This document shows positions 1 to 8,128 of a stretch of DNA of 64,000 bases, in pieces (position 1 is the stretch's first letter; each line of letters starts with the position of its first letter). Below the pieces are notes generated by a model, which was not told the DNA's origin, ran no database searches, and worked only from the letters and a program-made list of their open reading frames with translations. This DNA comes from Pedococcus aerophilus (GTDB taxonomy: Bacteria > Actinomycetota > Actinomycetes > Actinomycetales > Dermatophilaceae), in the NCBI RefSeq assembly GCF_039532215.1, contig NZ_BAAARN010000005.1:284422-348421 (forward strand), given 5' to 3'. The translations under genes were made by a program, and so were the position numbers.

Positions 1-1884
1 CTGACCCTCGTCGCCATCGTCGCTGCGGTCATCGTCATCGCGGGCGGGTCCGGCCGGCTCGGGATCCCCGCCCCGCTGGCGCTGATCGTCGCGGGGATCG
101 GCGTCTCCTACCTCCCCTTCATCACCGAGCCGGTGCTCAGCCCGGACGTGGTCCTCTACGGGCTGCTCCCACCCCTGCTGTATGCCGCCGCGGTGCGCAC
201 CTCGCTCGTGGACTTCCGCGCCAACACCACCTCGATCCTCGCGCTGTCCGTCGGACTGGTGCTGTTCACCGCTGCGGGCGTGGGCCTGGTGACCTGGTGG
301 CTGATCCCGGTGCCGTTCGCCGTGGCGTTCGCGTTGGGTGCCGTCGTGGGGCCCCCTGACGCGGTCGCTGCCTCGGCGGTGGCCCGCCGGATCGGCCTGC
401 CCCGGCGCGTGGTGACGATCCTCGAGGGCGAGTCGCTCGTCAACGACGCGACCGCCCTGGTCTCGCTCCGGACGGCGATCGCGGCCTTCGCCGTGACCGG
501 AGCCGGGGCGGAGGCGGCCAAGGAGGTCACCTTCGGGTCGGTCGCCCTCGACTTCGTCTGGGCCGTGGTCGGTGGCATCGGGTTCGGCGTCGTCGTCGCC
601 CTCGTCATCGGGCTGGTCCGCCGCAACTTCACCGACCCCGCCATCGACACGTCGTTGTCGTTCATCGTGCCCTTCGTGGCGTTCCTCCCGGCCGAGCACT
701 ACCACTCCTCGGGAGTCCTGTCGGTGGTCGTCGCCGGTCTGCTGCTCGGGCACAAGTCGCCGGTCGTGCAGACCGCCGCATCGCGCCTGAGCGAGCGGAT
801 CAACTGGGCGTCGGTGCAGTTCCTGCTCGAGAACGCCGTGTTCCTCATGATCGGCCTGCAGATGCGCCGGATCGTGGGCGACATCTCCGACTCAGGCCTG
901 TCCTGGGGACGCGTCACCGTGGTGACCCTGGCCGTCCTCGCCACGGTGGTCCTGCTGCGCCCGCTCTACGTCTTCCCGACCCGCTGGTTCCTCGGCCGGT
1001 TCGACAAGGGCGTCAGCCCCACGTCGCGGCCCTACGCGCAGAGCGCGATCATCTCCTGGGCCGGCATGCGCGGCGTCGTCACGCTCGCAGCCGCATTCAC
1101 GCTGCCGCCCGAGACGCCGTACCGGGGCGTGCTCGTCTGGATCGCCATGGTGGTCACCGTGGGCACGCTGCTCGTGCAGGGCACCACGCTCCCCCTCCTC
1201 GCGCGGTGGCTGCGGGTGCGCGGCCCGGACCCCCGCGAGGACGCCCTGCAGGAGGCGACCATCCTCCAGGCGTCGGTCTCGGCGGGCCTGACCGCGCTGG
1301 AGAACTGCGACCAGTCCGACCCCGAGGTCGTCGAGACCCTGCGCGCCCGGGCGGAGAACCGCACCAACATCGTCTGGGAGCGCCTCGGACAGGGACGCGA
1401 GGGTGCCGAGACCCCGAGTGAGACCTACCGCCGCATGCGGATGACCATGCTGCAGGCCGAGCGGGCGGAGCTGCTGAAGATCCGCAACGAGGGCCTGGCC
1501 GACCAGGAGGTCCTCGCCCACGTCATGGCCCAGCTCGACATCGAGGAGTCGATGCTCGACCGGATCGAGGACCGCACGTCGGCACTTCGCGACGAGCCGA
1601 TGCTTCCCGTGGAACGGGCGCTGAACGAGTGCGAGCACCTCGCCGAGGCCCACGACCGGTTCGTCGCGCCGACCAGCCCGCACGGCTGCGAGGAGTGCCT
1701 GCGTAACGGCACGACCTGGGTGCACCTGCGGCTGTGCCTGGACTGCGGCCACGTCGGCTGCTGCGACTCCTCGACCGAGAAGCACGCCGACGCACACTTC
1801 CGCGAGACGGGTCACCCCGTCATGCGGAGCTTCGAGCCGGGCGAGTCCTGGCGCTGGTGCTTCGTGGACAGCCAGCTGGGCTGA
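1..1884 (+). CDS. Na+/H+ antiporter, CPA1/NhaP type, with C-terminal UBP zinc finger (5' end outside window)
   Basis: The reading frame is open from base 1, so the start lies before the window; 627 residues are visible. The first ~400 residues are a series of hydrophobic segments typical of CPA1 cation:proton exchangers, including the paired acidic/Asn segment around GPPDAVAASAVARR and ESLVNDATAL. A charged cytoplasmic stretch follows. The last ~65 residues hold a UBP-type zinc finger (HGCEEC, LCLDCGHVGCC, HADAHF, GHPV), a Cys/His pattern known to bind ubiquitin C-termini in eukaryotes; this fusion is found in actinobacterial antiporters and its ligand is not known to me. Expected role: Na+ or K+ export in exchange for protons at the plasma membrane. 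Maf follows 47 bases downstream with its own promoter. Confidence 0.9.
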   Translation: MTLVAIVAAVIVIAGGSGRLGIPAPLALIVAGIGVSYLPFITEPVLSPDVVLYGLLPPLLYAAAVRTSLVDFRANTTSILALSVGLVLFTAAGVGLVTWWLIPVPFAVAFALGAVVGPPDAVAASAVARRIGLPRRVVTILEGESLVNDATALVSLRTAIAAFAVTGAGAEAAKEVTFGSVALDFVWAVVGGIGFGVVVALVIGLVRRNFTDPAIDTSLSFIVPFVAFLPAEHYHSSGVLSVVVAGLLLGHKSPVVQTAASRLSERINWASVQFLLENAVFLMIGLQMRRIVGDISDSGLSWGRVTVVTLAVLATVVLLRPLYVFPTRWFLGRFDKGVSPTSRPYAQSAIISWAGMRGVVTLAAAFTLPPETPYRGVLVWIAMVVTVGTLLVQGTTLPLLARWLRVRGPDPREDALQEATILQASVSAGLTALENCDQSDPEVVETLRARAENRTNIVWERLGQGREGAETPSETYRRMRMTMLQAERAELLKIRNEGLADQEVLAHVMAQLDIEESMLDRIEDRTSALRDEPMLPVERALNECEHLAEAHDRFVAPTSPHGCEECLRNGTTWVHLRLCLDCGHVGCCDSSTEKHADAHFRETGHPVMRSFEPGESWRWCFVDSQLG

Positions 1885-1919
1885 GGTCCGGCCGCACCGG
1901 CTCCTTCGGCCGCGACGGA

Positions 1920-1925
1920 TAGGGT
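1920..1925 (+). promoter_or_regulatory. -10 box of maf (leaderless start)
   Basis: TAGGGT ends 6 bases before the maf ATG, so transcription would start at or next to the start codon. No clear -35 hexamer is visible. Confidence 0.5.
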
Positions 1926-1931
1926 CCGGGC

Positions 1932-2594
1932 ATGACCAACCCGACTGCCTCGCTCGTGCTCGCCTCCGCCTCCCCCGCTCGGAAGAAGCTGTTGCTCGCG
2001 GCAGGCGTCGAGCCCAGCATCGTCGTCAGCTCGGTCGACGAGGACGCCGTGACGGCGGCGGCCCGCGAGACGTACGGCGAGCTCGCTGCCGAGGACGTGG
2101 CCCTGGTGCTGGCCCGCGCCAAGGCCGAGGACGTGGCCTCCCAGCTCGAGCACGCCCTCGTCCTGGGCTGCGACTCGGTGCTGGAGCTCGACGGCGAGGT
2201 GCACGGGAAGCCGGCCGACGCGGCTGTCGCGATCGAGCGGTGGTCGCGGATGAGCGGTCGCTCCGGCGTGCTGCACACCGGTCACTGGATCATCGACACC
2301 CGTGACTCCGACGCCGGCGGCACCGGCGCGACGCTCGGGGCCACCGCGTCGACGACGGTGCACTTCGCGCGTCTCGAGACCGCGGAGATCGAGGCGTACG
2401 TCGCGACCGGCGAGCCTCTGCGCGTGGCCGGCGCCTTCACCCTGGACGGGCTCGGCTCCCCCTACGTCGCCGGCATCGAGGGCGACCCGAGCAACGTCGT
2501 CGGGCTCAGCCTGCCCCTGCTGCGCGAGCTGCTCGAGGAGATGGGGATCGCCTGGCGCACGCTGCGCAGCGCGAGCTCGGCGCGAGGCAACTAG
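1932..2594 (+). CDS. maf: Maf-like nucleoside triphosphate pyrophosphatase
   Basis: 220 residues, the usual Maf length. The N-terminal LASASPARKKLL matches the family signature LASxSPRR, followed by the conserved Glu/Asp-rich SSVDEDAV segment. GCDSVLELDGEVHGKP fits the catalytic and metal-binding Asp loop. Maf proteins hydrolyse non-canonical nucleoside triphosphates to monophosphate and pyrophosphate in the cytosol and affect septation when overexpressed. The ATG at 1932 is preceded by TAGGGT rather than a Shine-Dalgarno, so it is probably leaderless. A divergent-looking AT-rich promoter for the next gene lies just after the stop. Confidence 0.9.
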   Translation: MTNPTASLVLASASPARKKLLLAAGVEPSIVVSSVDEDAVTAAARETYGELAAEDVALVLARAKAEDVASQLEHALVLGCDSVLELDGEVHGKPADAAVAIERWSRMSGRSGVLHTGHWIIDTRDSDAGGTGATLGATASTTVHFARLETAEIEAYVATGEPLRVAGAFTLDGLGSPYVAGIEGDPSNVVGLSLPLLRELLEEMGIAWRTLRSASSARGN

Positions 2595-2612
2595 TTCCCT
2601 GCTGGCATATAC

Positions 2613-2642
2613 TTGACACTTTGGAAAGTACTTTCGTACGCT
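2613..2642 (+). promoter_or_regulatory. Promoter with overlapping palindromic operator for the 2670-3445 pair
   Basis: TTGACA at 2613-2618 and TACGCT at 2637-2642 are 18 bases apart. The spacer contains a perfect 12-bp palindrome, GAAAGTACTTTC, at 2624-2635. A repressor bound here would block RNA polymerase. The obvious candidate is the winged-helix regulator encoded at the end of the same two-gene unit. Confidence 0.65.
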
Positions 2643-2669
2643 GGAGCCTCCACACAAGGGAGGGACTCC

Positions 2670-3131
2670 ATGAACGACATCACGCCCCAGCAGGCCCGCG
2701 AGCAGCTCGCCCACGCGGAGGCGGCCACGACGCACCGGGACGGTGACCGGCGCGTGCACGCCGTGGCCACCGCAGGCTTCGGCCTGCTCATCGGTGGCTA
2801 CCTCGCCATCTCGCGCGTCACCGAGGACACCTCTTGGGAGACCGTCGTCATCGCGTTCTACGTCCTGCTCCTGCTGGCCCTCACCCGCTGGCAGACCCAC
2901 GGCGCCCGCACGTGGCCCCGCCACGCCAAGCGGACGAACTGGCTCGGGCTGACGGCCACGATGGTCCTGTTCTTCGCAGCGATCATCGGCTTCAACATCC
3001 GCGAGGCAGGTCAGGAGCTCGACGGCCTTGCAGCGACGGAGAACCCCGGGCTCCTCGTCCTGGCCGGGCTCGGCGTGGCGGCACCGATGCTGGTCGCCGC
3101 CGCCGTCATCAACCGCGGTGACCCTCGGTGA
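2670..3131 (+). CDS. Small multi-pass membrane protein, co-transcribed with a winged-helix regulator
   Basis: 153 residues starting MNDITPQQAREQL. I chose the ATG at 2670 because AGGGAGG lies 6 bases upstream; an in-frame upstream start at 2613 lies inside the -35 box. A charged N-terminus of ~30 residues is followed by about four hydrophobic segments (GFGLLIGGYLAI, VVIAFYVLLLLAL, GLTATMVLFFAAIIGF, LLVLAGLGVAAPMLVAAAVI). I recognise the two-gene arrangement from other actinobacteria but not a biochemical function. The stop overlaps the start of the regulator gene (GTGA), so the two are translationally coupled. Confidence 0.75.
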   Translation: MNDITPQQAREQLAHAEAATTHRDGDRRVHAVATAGFGLLIGGYLAISRVTEDTSWETVVIAFYVLLLLALTRWQTHGARTWPRHAKRTNWLGLTATMVLFFAAIIGFNIREAGQELDGLAATENPGLLVLAGLGVAAPMLVAAAVINRGDPR

Positions 3132-3445
3132 GCGCCGACGGCGCCACCCGCCCGACCCACGCACGGCACCGGCTCGACGACCTCATCCACGCTCCTGTGC
3201 GGTTCAGCATCGTCGCCACCCTCGCCGGCGTCGACGAGGCCGAGTTCGGCCTGGTGCGCGACGAGGTGGAGGTGTCCGACTCGGTCCTGTCGAAGGCCGT
3301 CTCGGCGCTGGAGGCTGCGGGCTACGTCAAGGTGCGCAAGGGGTACGTCGGCAAACGCCCCCGCACCTGGCTGTCGCTGACGAAAGGCGGCCGCACGGCA
3401 TACGAGCAGCACCTCGCCGCCCTCCGCGAGATCGCCGGCGCCTGA
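3128..3445 (+). CDS. Winged-helix transcriptional regulator (PadR/MarR-like, HTH_34 type)
   Basis: 105 residues from a GTG that overlaps the upstream stop. The sequence LDDLIHAPVRFSIVATLAG, then VEVSDSVLSKAVSALEAAGY, then the wing KVRKGYVGKRPRTWLSLTKGG is the compact winged-helix form of ArsR/MarR-like regulators that consist almost only of the DNA-binding domain. It has no ligand domain. It likely autoregulates through the GAAAGTACTTTC palindrome 490 bases upstream; that is inference from gene order. Confidence 0.8.
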   Translation: MSADGATRPTHARHRLDDLIHAPVRFSIVATLAGVDEAEFGLVRDEVEVSDSVLSKAVSALEAAGYVKVRKGYVGKRPRTWLSLTKGGRTAYEQHLAALREIAGA

Positions 3446-3474
3446 CTGCGCGGCCCCGACCAAGGCCAACGGCA

Positions 3475-3535
3475 CCCGATCCTGCACGAATGGCCCTCGA
3501 CCACATCTGGTCGGGGCCATTCGCGCAGGATCGGG
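3475..3535. repeat. Hairpin repeat, family 1, copy A (likely bidirectional terminator)
   Basis: Two arms of about 28 bases begin CCCGATCCTGCACGAATGGC and end with its complement, separated by a 4-base loop; there is one extra base and one wobble pair. It lies between convergent genes (regulator at 3445, carboxylase stop at 3563). Related copies with the same outer arms but different cores are at 40244 and 41092. Confidence 0.7.
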
Positions 3536-3562
3536 CTCGTCCGGCCCCCACCTCTGACTCGG

Positions 3563-5221
3563 TCAGACCGGGGGGACGTCGCGGCGCTTGGTCGCGAAGT
3601 GGCGCTCGCGGTTCGCCGCGTACCTGAGCCGCAGCAGCAGCTCGGCACGCAACGCGTCCGCCTCGATGACCTGGTCGAGGACGAGGTCGGCGGCGAGCCG
3701 CTCGAGGTCGACGTCCTCCTCGTACTCGCGACGCATCTCCTGCACGAACGCCTCGCGCTCGGCCGGGTCCTCGATGGCAGCGATCTTGTTGGCGTACACC
3801 GCGTTCACGGCGGCCTCGGGACCCATCACCGCGATGCGGGCGGTCGGCAGCGCGATGGTGGCGTCGGGCGCGAACCCGGGCCCACCCATCGCGTAGAGGC
3901 CGGCGCCGTACGCCTTGCGGACGACGATGCAGAACTGCGGGACGGTCGCCGACGACACCGCGTGGACCATCTTGGCGCCGTGGCGGATGATGCCGCCGCG
4001 CTCGACCTCCGAGCCGATCATGAAGCCCGGGACGTCCGCGAGGTAGAGCAGCGGGATCGAGAACGCGTCGCACAACCAGATGAACCGCGCGGCCTTGTCG
4101 GCGCTGTCGGTGAACAGCACGCCGCCCTTGACCATCGAGTTGTTCGCGACGATGCCGACGGTCTCGCCGTCCATCCGCCCGAACCCGATGACGAGCTCGG
4201 GGGCGAACAGCGGCTTGATCTCGAAGAACGACTCGTCGTCGAGCAGCCCGTCGACCACCTCGTGGATGTCGAACGGCTGGCTCTCGCGCTCGGGCACCGT
4301 GTGCCGCGTCAGCGGTCGCGCCGGCTCCTCGGGGGCATAGCTCGGCTTCTCGGCACGCCAGCTCGAGGGGACGTAGGAGAAGTAGAGCTTGGCGAGCTCG
4401 ATCGCCTCGGCGTCGTCGGAGACGAGGAGGTCACCGACGCCGGAGACGGTGCAGTGCATGCGCGCCCCACCCATGTCTTCGAGCGAGACCTTCTCCCCCA
4501 CGACCATCTCCGCCATGCGCGGGCTGCCGAGGTACATCGACGCGTTGCCCTCGACCATGATGATGAGGTCGGTGAACGACGGGATGTAGGCACCACCAGC
4601 GGCGCTCGGCCCGAACAGGCAGCAGATCTGCGGGACCTTGCCGGACAGCGCGACCTGGTTGTGGAAGATCTTCCCCGCGCCGCGACGGCCCGGGAACATC
4701 TCGACCTGGTCGGTGATGCGGGCGCCCGCGGAGTCGACGAACCAGAAGACCGGCAGCTCCTCGCGCAACGCCATCTCCGTCGCGCGGACGATCTTCTCGA
4801 CGGTGCGCGCGCCCCACGAACCCGCTTTCACCGTGGGGTCGTTCGCGATGACGATCGCCGGTCGCCCATCGACCATCCCGCGCCCCGTGACCACACCGTC
4901 AGCGGGCAGGCCGGTGGCGGTGGCGTTCGCGAAGCGCCCGTCCTCGACGAAGCTCCCCTCGTCGAACAGCAGCGCGATGCGGTCGCGGACGTAGAGCTTG
5001 CCCTGCGCGTCGAGCTTGGCCTTCGCCTTCTCGGGCGCCGAGCCCGAGGCCTCGTATGCCGCGGCGAGCCGGCGGCGCACGTCCCCCACCTTGGGGTCGG
5101 CGCCGGCGTCACCGGCCACGGCGAAAGCTGGACTGGCGTCGTCGACGGGGCTCATCGGCATACCCTCTCGCACTGGGGTCCGGGCGTCCGCACCCGGACG
5201 TTCGCTGGTGGGCGCGCTCAC
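3563..5221 (-). CDS. Acyl-CoA carboxylase carboxyltransferase (beta) subunit
   Basis: 552 residues, matching the ~520-residue AccD/PccB/MccB family. The N-terminal KAKLDAQGKLYVRDRIALLFD start, VDSAGARI in the N-lobe and GPSAAGGAYIPSF oxyanion segment are visible. The C-lobe has PLLYLADVPGFMIGSEVERGGIIRHGAKM. It transfers carboxyl from carboxybiotin to an acyl-CoA. It follows the acyl-CoA dehydrogenase with a GTGA overlap, and the pair is likely run by the MerR-type regulator at 6502. That arrangement suggests branched-chain acyl-CoA (leucine/isovalerate-type) catabolism; the exact substrate is not decided by sequence. The biotin carboxylase partner is not in this operon and could be the gene at 11075. 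A start at the internal ATG (MPMSPVDD) is an alternative. Confidence 0.88.
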   Translation of the reverse strand: MSAPTSERPGADARTPVREGMPMSPVDDASPAFAVAGDAGADPKVGDVRRRLAAAYEASGSAPEKAKAKLDAQGKLYVRDRIALLFDEGSFVEDGRFANATATGLPADGVVTGRGMVDGRPAIVIANDPTVKAGSWGARTVEKIVRATEMALREELPVFWFVDSAGARITDQVEMFPGRRGAGKIFHNQVALSGKVPQICCLFGPSAAGGAYIPSFTDLIIMVEGNASMYLGSPRMAEMVVGEKVSLEDMGGARMHCTVSGVGDLLVSDDAEAIELAKLYFSYVPSSWRAEKPSYAPEEPARPLTRHTVPERESQPFDIHEVVDGLLDDESFFEIKPLFAPELVIGFGRMDGETVGIVANNSMVKGGVLFTDSADKAARFIWLCDAFSIPLLYLADVPGFMIGSEVERGGIIRHGAKMVHAVSSATVPQFCIVVRKAYGAGLYAMGGPGFAPDATIALPTARIAVMGPEAAVNAVYANKIAAIEDPAEREAFVQEMRREYEEDVDLERLAADLVLDQVIEADALRAELLLRLRYAANRERHFATKRRDVPPV

Positions 5222-6399
5222 GCGGTCGGGAGGCCGAGGTGGCGGGCGATGACCATGCGCTGCACCTCGGAGGTGCCCTCACCGATCTCGAGGATCTTGG
5301 CGTCGCGGTAGAAGCGCGCGATCGGGTACTCCTCCATGAACCCGTTGCCACCGAAGACCTGTGTGGCGATGCGCGTGGCGGTGACAGCGGCCTCGGTCGA
5401 GTAGAGCTTGCAGATCGCGGCGGCCTGCTTGACCTCCTTGACCGAACGGCGTCCGCGCTCGAGCTCGTCCTTGAGCCAGGCGGCCTTGTAGGTGAGCTGA
5501 CGGGAGGCCTCGACCATGACGGCGAGGTCGGCGATCTGGAAGGAGATGCCCTGGTTGACGCCGATCGGCTTGCCGAACGCCTTGCGCGTCTTGGCGTACT
5601 CCGTCGTCTCCTCGAGCATCCGCTGGCTCATGCCGATGGCGAGCGCGGAGATGGCGATGCGGCCGTCGTCGAGGGTCTTGAGGAACTGCTTGAAGCCCTC
5701 CCCCTCGTTGCCGAGCAGGTTGCCGGCCGGGACGCGGCAGTCCTCGAACGTCAGGCCGTGGGTGTCGGAGGCGTGCCAGCCGAGCTTGTCGTAGCCGGGC
5801 TCGACGGTGAACCCCGGTGTGCCGGAGGGGATCATGATGGCGCTGAGCTCGGCCGAGCCGTCGTCCTTGGTGCCCGTGCGGGCGGTGACGGTGACGACGG
5901 AGGTGATGTCGGTGCCCGAGTTGGTGATGAACGCCTTGGAGCCGTTGACGACCCACTCGTCGCCGTCGCGGACCGCCCTGGTGCGGGTGGCGCCGGCGTC
6001 GGAGCCCGCGTCCGGCTCGGTCAGGCCGAAGCCGGCGAGGGCGCGCCCGGCGACGAGGTCGGGCAGGAAGCGCTCCTTCTGCTCCTGCGTGCCGTAGGTC
6101 AGGATCGGGTTGATGCCGAGGCCCACGCCCGCCGACAGCGTGATGCCGATCGACTGGTCGACGCGACCGAGCTCCTCGATGGCCACGCACAACGACGTGA
6201 AGTCGCCGTCGTCGCCCATGCCGCCGAACTCCTCCGGCACGACGAGCCCGAACAGGCCCAGCTCGCCCATCTTCGGGACGAGGTCGGACGGGAAGTGGTG
6301 GTCCTTGTCCCACTTCGCGATGTGCGGCTCGACCTCTGCCTCGGCGAATTCACGGACGACCTTGCGGAAGTCCTCGTGCTCCTTGGACAGCTCGAACAT
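5218..6399 (-). CDS. Acyl-CoA dehydrogenase
   Basis: 393 residues starting MFELSKEHEDFRKVVREF, with AGGAG upstream of the ATG. The frame is open further upstream but that part is shadow coding. FAD/substrate motifs GFGLTEPDAGSDAGATRT and FGGNGFMEEYPIARFYRDAK are present, and GEGTSEVQR near the C-terminus carries the Glu used as catalytic base in most family members. It is a soluble flavoenzyme introducing a trans-2 double bond, passing electrons to ETF. It is the first gene of a two-gene operon with the carboxyltransferase and is divergent from the MerR gene across an operator at 6465-6486. Confidence 0.92.
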   Translation of the reverse strand: MFELSKEHEDFRKVVREFAEAEVEPHIAKWDKDHHFPSDLVPKMGELGLFGLVVPEEFGGMGDDGDFTSLCVAIEELGRVDQSIGITLSAGVGLGINPILTYGTQEQKERFLPDLVAGRALAGFGLTEPDAGSDAGATRTRAVRDGDEWVVNGSKAFITNSGTDITSVVTVTARTGTKDDGSAELSAIMIPSGTPGFTVEPGYDKLGWHASDTHGLTFEDCRVPAGNLLGNEGEGFKQFLKTLDDGRIAISALAIGMSQRMLEETTEYAKTRKAFGKPIGVNQGISFQIADLAVMVEASRQLTYKAAWLKDELERGRRSVKEVKQAAAICKLYSTEAAVTATRIATQVFGGNGFMEEYPIARFYRDAKILEIGEGTSEVQRMVIARHLGLPTA

Positions 6400-6464
6400 G
6401 CGCGCTCCTCGTGGGATCGGGGTGGGGCGGGGTGCCCAGTGCGGGTGGGCGGGGACGCCAGATC

Positions 6465-6486
6465 TTGACGTTGACGTAAACGTAAA
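6465..6486. promoter_or_regulatory. Palindromic operator between acyl-CoA dehydrogenase and MerR regulator genes
   Basis: TTGACGTTGAC is followed directly by GTAAACGTAAA; the second half is the reverse complement of the first at 9 of 11 positions. This size and ACGT-rich form fits a MerR-family dimer. Its left end doubles as a -35 (TTGACG) for the MerR gene, with AATACT about 18 bases later. Confidence 0.65.
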
Positions 6487-6501
6487 GCAATACTCGCGGG
6501 T

Positions 6502-6903
6502 ATGCCAGCCGCTGACGTGACCGATGTCGACCAGTCGTGGTCCATCCGCGAGATCGCCGACGAGTTCGACGTCACGCACCGCACCGTCCGCCACTACGAG
6601 GACCTCGGGCTCATCTCCCCCGAACGCCGTGGCACGACCCGCGTCTACCGCCGCCGCGACCGCACCCGCCTGGCGCTGATCCTGCGCGGCAAGCGCCTCG
6701 GGTTCCCGCTCGAGGAGATCCGCACGATCATCGACCTCTACGACCGGCCCCGCGGCAAGGCCAGCCAGCTCGAGTACGTCCTCTCCCAGATCGACGAGCG
6801 CCGCCGAGACCTCGAGCAGCGTCGCCGCGACCTCGAGGACGCCCTGGCCGAGCTCGGCGAGTTCGAGCGCCGCTGCCGCGCCGACCTCGACCACCTCTCC
6901 TGA
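6502..6903 (+). CDS. MerR family transcriptional regulator
   Basis: 133 residues. The N-terminal SIREIADEFDVTHRTVRHYEDLGLI and RRGTTRVYRRRDRTRLALI are the MerR winged helix, and residues ~75-130 form the charged dimerisation coiled coil (LEYVLSQIDERRRDLEQRR). There is no cysteine-rich metal site, so this is not a metal sensor; it resembles the LiuR-type branch that controls acyl-CoA catabolism. A -10-like AATACT lies about 7 bases before the ATG, so the mRNA is likely leaderless. The divergent target operon is the dehydrogenase/carboxylase pair. Confidence 0.85.
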   Translation: MPAADVTDVDQSWSIREIADEFDVTHRTVRHYEDLGLISPERRGTTRVYRRRDRTRLALILRGKRLGFPLEEIRTIIDLYDRPRGKASQLEYVLSQIDERRRDLEQRRRDLEDALAELGEFERRCRADLDHLS

Positions 6904-7087
6904 CCCCGGCCGCCCTGGACGGGCACCGCCCGGAGCCGCTCGAACCAGCCGGCGACACACCAACCGACCGCCGAGTCGCCGCTGAGCACGACGCGCAGCC
7001 GCACCTGGGCCCGGCTTGTTGCCGACTGGCATGAGGCAAGGAGCCGGCGCCGAGGCGGCAGCAGGGGCCGCGGCGGGCGAGGCGACC

Positions 7088-7093
7088 TAGGGT
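7088..7093 (+). promoter_or_regulatory. -10 box of epimerase gene (leaderless start)
   Basis: TAGGGT ends 6 bases before the ATG at 7100. The preceding 180 bases after the MerR gene hold no other recognisable feature. Confidence 0.5.
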
Positions 7094-7099
7094 TGGGGC

Positions 7100-8128
7100 A
7101 TGGCTCCTTCGCGCACCTCCCCCACGTCTCCCACCTCCCGCACCGTCCTGTTCATCGGCGGGACCGGGGTCATCAGCACCGCCTGCGCGCGGGCGGCCGT
7201 CGGCGACGGGTTCGAGGTGACCCTGCTCAACCGCGGGTCGAGCAGCACCCACGAGCCGGCACCGGGCGCCGAGGTCCTGACCGCTGACATCCGCGACCGT
7301 GAGGCCACCGCTGCAGCACTCGCTGGACGCAGCTTCGACGTGGTCGTCGACTTCCTGACGTTCACCACCGACCAGCTCAGCGCCAACCTCGACCTGCTCG
7401 AGGGCCGGTTCGGCCAGTACGTCTTCATCAGCTCCGCCTCGGCCTACCAGACCCCACCCACCCACGGCCCGGTCACTGAGTCGACTCCGCTGCGGAACCC
7501 GTTCTGGCAGTACTCCCGCGACAAGATCGCCTGCGAGGACCTGCTCGTCGCCGCCTACCGCGACGCCGGCCTGCCGGTGACGATCGTCCGCCCGTCGCAC
7601 ACCTACGACCACACGCTCCTGCCGTTCAGCGGGGGCTGGACCGTGGTGCAGCGCATGCTCGACGGCAAGGAGGTCGTCGTCCCCGGCGATGGCACGTCGT
7701 GGTGGACGCTCACCCACCACGAGGACTTCGCCCGCGCGTTCGTGCGGCTGCTCGACCGGCCGCAGGCGATCGGCGAGGCGTTCCACATCACCTCCGACGA
7801 GGCCCTGACCTGGGACCAGATCCACCAGGAGGTCGCTGCGGCAGCCGGGGTCGAGGCGCGGATCGTGCACATCGCCTCCGACGCGATCGCCGCGAACGAC
7901 GCCGAGCTCGGCGCCTCCCTCGTCGGCGACAAGTCGAACTCGATGGTCTTCGACAACACCAAGATCCGCACGATCGCCGCGGGTTGGAAGGCGCAGATCC
8001 CGTTCCGCCGCGGCGCCGCGGAGATGGTCGAGTGGCACCTCGCCGACCCCAGCCGTCAGGAGATCGACCGCGATCTCGACGCCCTCTATGACCGCCTCCT
8101 CGACACCTACCGTCCGCGAGCCGTCTGA
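7100..8128 (+). CDS. NAD-dependent epimerase/dehydratase family protein (extended SDR)
   Basis: 342 residues. A Rossmann motif TVLFIGGTGVISTACARAA lies near residue 20 and VVDFLTFTTDQLSANLDLLEGRFGQYVFISSASAY carries the conserved SDR Ser, with a YSRDKIACEDLL Tyr-xxx-Lys pair about 25 residues later. It belongs to the SDR branch related to plant CSP41 and bacterial NAD-dependent dehydratases; the substrate is unknown. The last 22 bases overlap, tail to tail, with the PfkB kinase gene on the other strand. Confidence 0.85.
   Translation: MAPSRTSPTSPTSRTVLFIGGTGVISTACARAAVGDGFEVTLLNRGSSSTHEPAPGAEVLTADIRDREATAAALAGRSFDVVVDFLTFTTDQLSANLDLLEGRFGQYVFISSASAYQTPPTHGPVTESTPLRNPFWQYSRDKIACEDLLVAAYRDAGLPVTIVRPSHTYDHTLLPFSGGWTVVQRMLDGKEVVVPGDGTSWWTLTHHEDFARAFVRLLDRPQAIGEAFHITSDEALTWDQIHQEVAAAAGVEARIVHIASDAIAANDAELGASLVGDKSNSMVFDNTKIRTIAAGWKAQIPFRRGAAEMVEWHLADPSRQEIDRDLDALYDRLLDTYRPRAV

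Noticed and set aside
3599-5311. 570-residue open frame antisense to the acyl-CoA carboxyltransferase
   Set aside because: It mirrors the real gene in the opposite frame, as expected at this GC content. Its translation is Arg/Asp/Gly/Val-rich with no motif, whereas the minus-strand protein has full family signatures.
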